Below are positions 63,501 through 64,000 of a stretch of 64,000 nt of DNA, piece by piece. The notes below the pieces were generated by a model. It was not told the DNA's origin and searched no databases. It saw nothing but the letters and a program-made list of their open reading frames with translations. Position 1 is the stretch's first letter; every line of letters begins with the position of its first letter. A program made the position numbers and the translations under genes. The DNA is from Chaunax sp. Z400 (lineage: Eukaryota > Chordata > Actinopteri > Lophiiformes > Chaunacidae): assembly GCA_037577475.1 (NCBI GenBank), contig CM075187.1:4007546-4071545 (forward strand), read 5' to 3'.

Positions 63501-63928
63501 TAGTTTATGCATAATTTACAAAAACAGTCATATAAGTCTCATCTTTCAATGTTCAAAAAATCTGAAAAAAAGTCCTGTGTCTGCCCCTTTATCTGGATCT
63601 ACACCAGAATTTATTGGGTTCTTCCTCACCAAATAAACAAACAAACAAACAAACAAAGAGATACCAGTAAAAACATAACCTCCTTTGCAGAAATAAATAT
63701 CTGACTTATTCTGCTGCAACTCCTGCAGCAAAGCAAATGCTCCAATCTCATTCAAACATGATTCCAACATGAATCAGTGTTCTATTTTGATTTATGCATT
63801 TCTGCCCTTGCCTTGTCCTGTTCTCTTGTTTTCTGCAGGCCTTGACTGCACAAAACAGGCAGCTGCAGGAGGAGCAGCAGGCTGAGAGGAGGAGTGAAGA
63901 GGAGGCCCTGCAGTGGCACAGAGAAAAG
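60551..63928 (+). CDS. Unidentified coiled-coil protein, 5' part (continues past window)
   Basis: Six coding exons with GT-AG introns: 60,551-60,653, 61,122-61,304, 62,664-62,782, 63,149-63,241, 63,315-63,437 and 63,839-63,928. Phases agree at every junction and the total is 711 nt, 237 codons. The first ~97 residues (MYVNSSGAESGSYSLTFLGK onwards) are basic then mixed, with no known domain. Residues about 96-120 form an acidic serine stretch (SESQLSDDSDADQVAEAERS). From ITEDMEAMKRRHLERVHELE (about 136) to the window edge the sequence is a strong heptad-type coiled coil (QNKLNTLRRILDLYQEMVEK, ALTAQNRQLQEEQQAERRSE). That suggests a cytoskeletal or centrosomal scaffold, but this is inference. 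The start at 60,551 has A at -3; an upstream coding exon is possible. It shows no similarity to the array protein beyond coiled-coil composition. Confidence 0.75.
62225..62420 (-). repeat. Dispersed repeat family copy, minus orientation
   Basis: The minus strand reads TTTGTCCTCAAGATATCTTG ... 'TTGATGAAATTTTGTGTGGG' ... GGATCCAGGTACGGATGTGG, the motif order of the family at 22,003. It lies in intron 2 of the right-hand gene. Confidence 0.5.
63555..63660 (-). repeat. Dispersed repeat family fragment with TTTG tandem
   Basis: The minus strand reads (GTTT)n, then 'GAGGAAGAACCCAATAAATT', CTGGTGTAGATCCAGATAAA and GGGGCAGACACAGGACTTTT. This matches the AACCCATTAAATTTTGGTG...GATC core of the family. 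It lies in intron 5 of the right-hand gene. Confidence 0.55.
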
Positions 63929-64000
63929 GTTGGTTGGTTTTATTTTAGTATAATAGGCAACATTTTTTTTTACATCACATAATTATTGGACAACCTTTGT

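Overview
The window looks like nuclear DNA from a ray-finned fish, probably a percomorph. Genes are split by GT-AG introns. CA/GT microsatellites are long and frequent. There are Tc1-like and hAT-like DNA-transposon remnants and a tRNA-derived SINE with the central core common in teleosts. I see no bacterial-style operons, phage genes or CRISPR arrays. All gene models below were built by hand from splice sites and reading-frame continuity.

Layout, left to right. (1) 1-9,027 is gene-poor: repeats, a minus-strand Tc1-like transposase fragment (4,480-4,673), two weak candidate exons on the plus strand (4,918-5,308) and a probable hAT-type non-autonomous element (7,043-8,097). (2) 9,028-24,715, minus strand, is a complete five-exon mfsd3 gene coding for a 421-residue multi-pass transporter of the major facilitator superfamily. 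Its long introns are full of microsatellites and repeat remnants. (3) 25,640-26,010 holds a decayed Tc1-like transposase 3' part. (4) 27,163-30,977, minus strand, is a complete annexin A1-like gene (337 residues, 11 coding exons), with a TATA/CCAAT promoter and a non-coding first exon near 31,600-31,740. (5) 32,000-34,716 is repeat-rich and has no gene I can support.

(6) 34,717-58,515 is the most striking part: six complete head-to-tail units of 3.86-3.95 kb plus a truncated seventh. Every complete unit carries an apparently intact four-exon minus-strand gene for the same 247-residue coiled-coil protein with a C-terminal polybasic/aromatic tail. Each gene has its own TATA box, upstream TGACG motifs, a YY1-like site, a poly(A) signal, a 32-bp minisatellite in intron 1 and a LINE-like fragment in intron 2. 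A tRNA-derived SINE lies between successive genes. I do not recognise the protein. Only eight variable residues were found among the six copies, with no stop or frameshift, and variants are shuffled between units. This points to recent amplification with unequal exchange or gene conversion.

(7) Right of the array is an oppositely oriented SINE at the edge (58,540-58,682), then a foldback MITE (60,079-60,312). From 60,495 to the end of the window runs the 5' part of an unrelated plus-strand coiled-coil gene: six coding exons, 237 codons, continuing beyond the window. The genes here do not form a pathway. The main biological interest is the amplified coiled-coil family.
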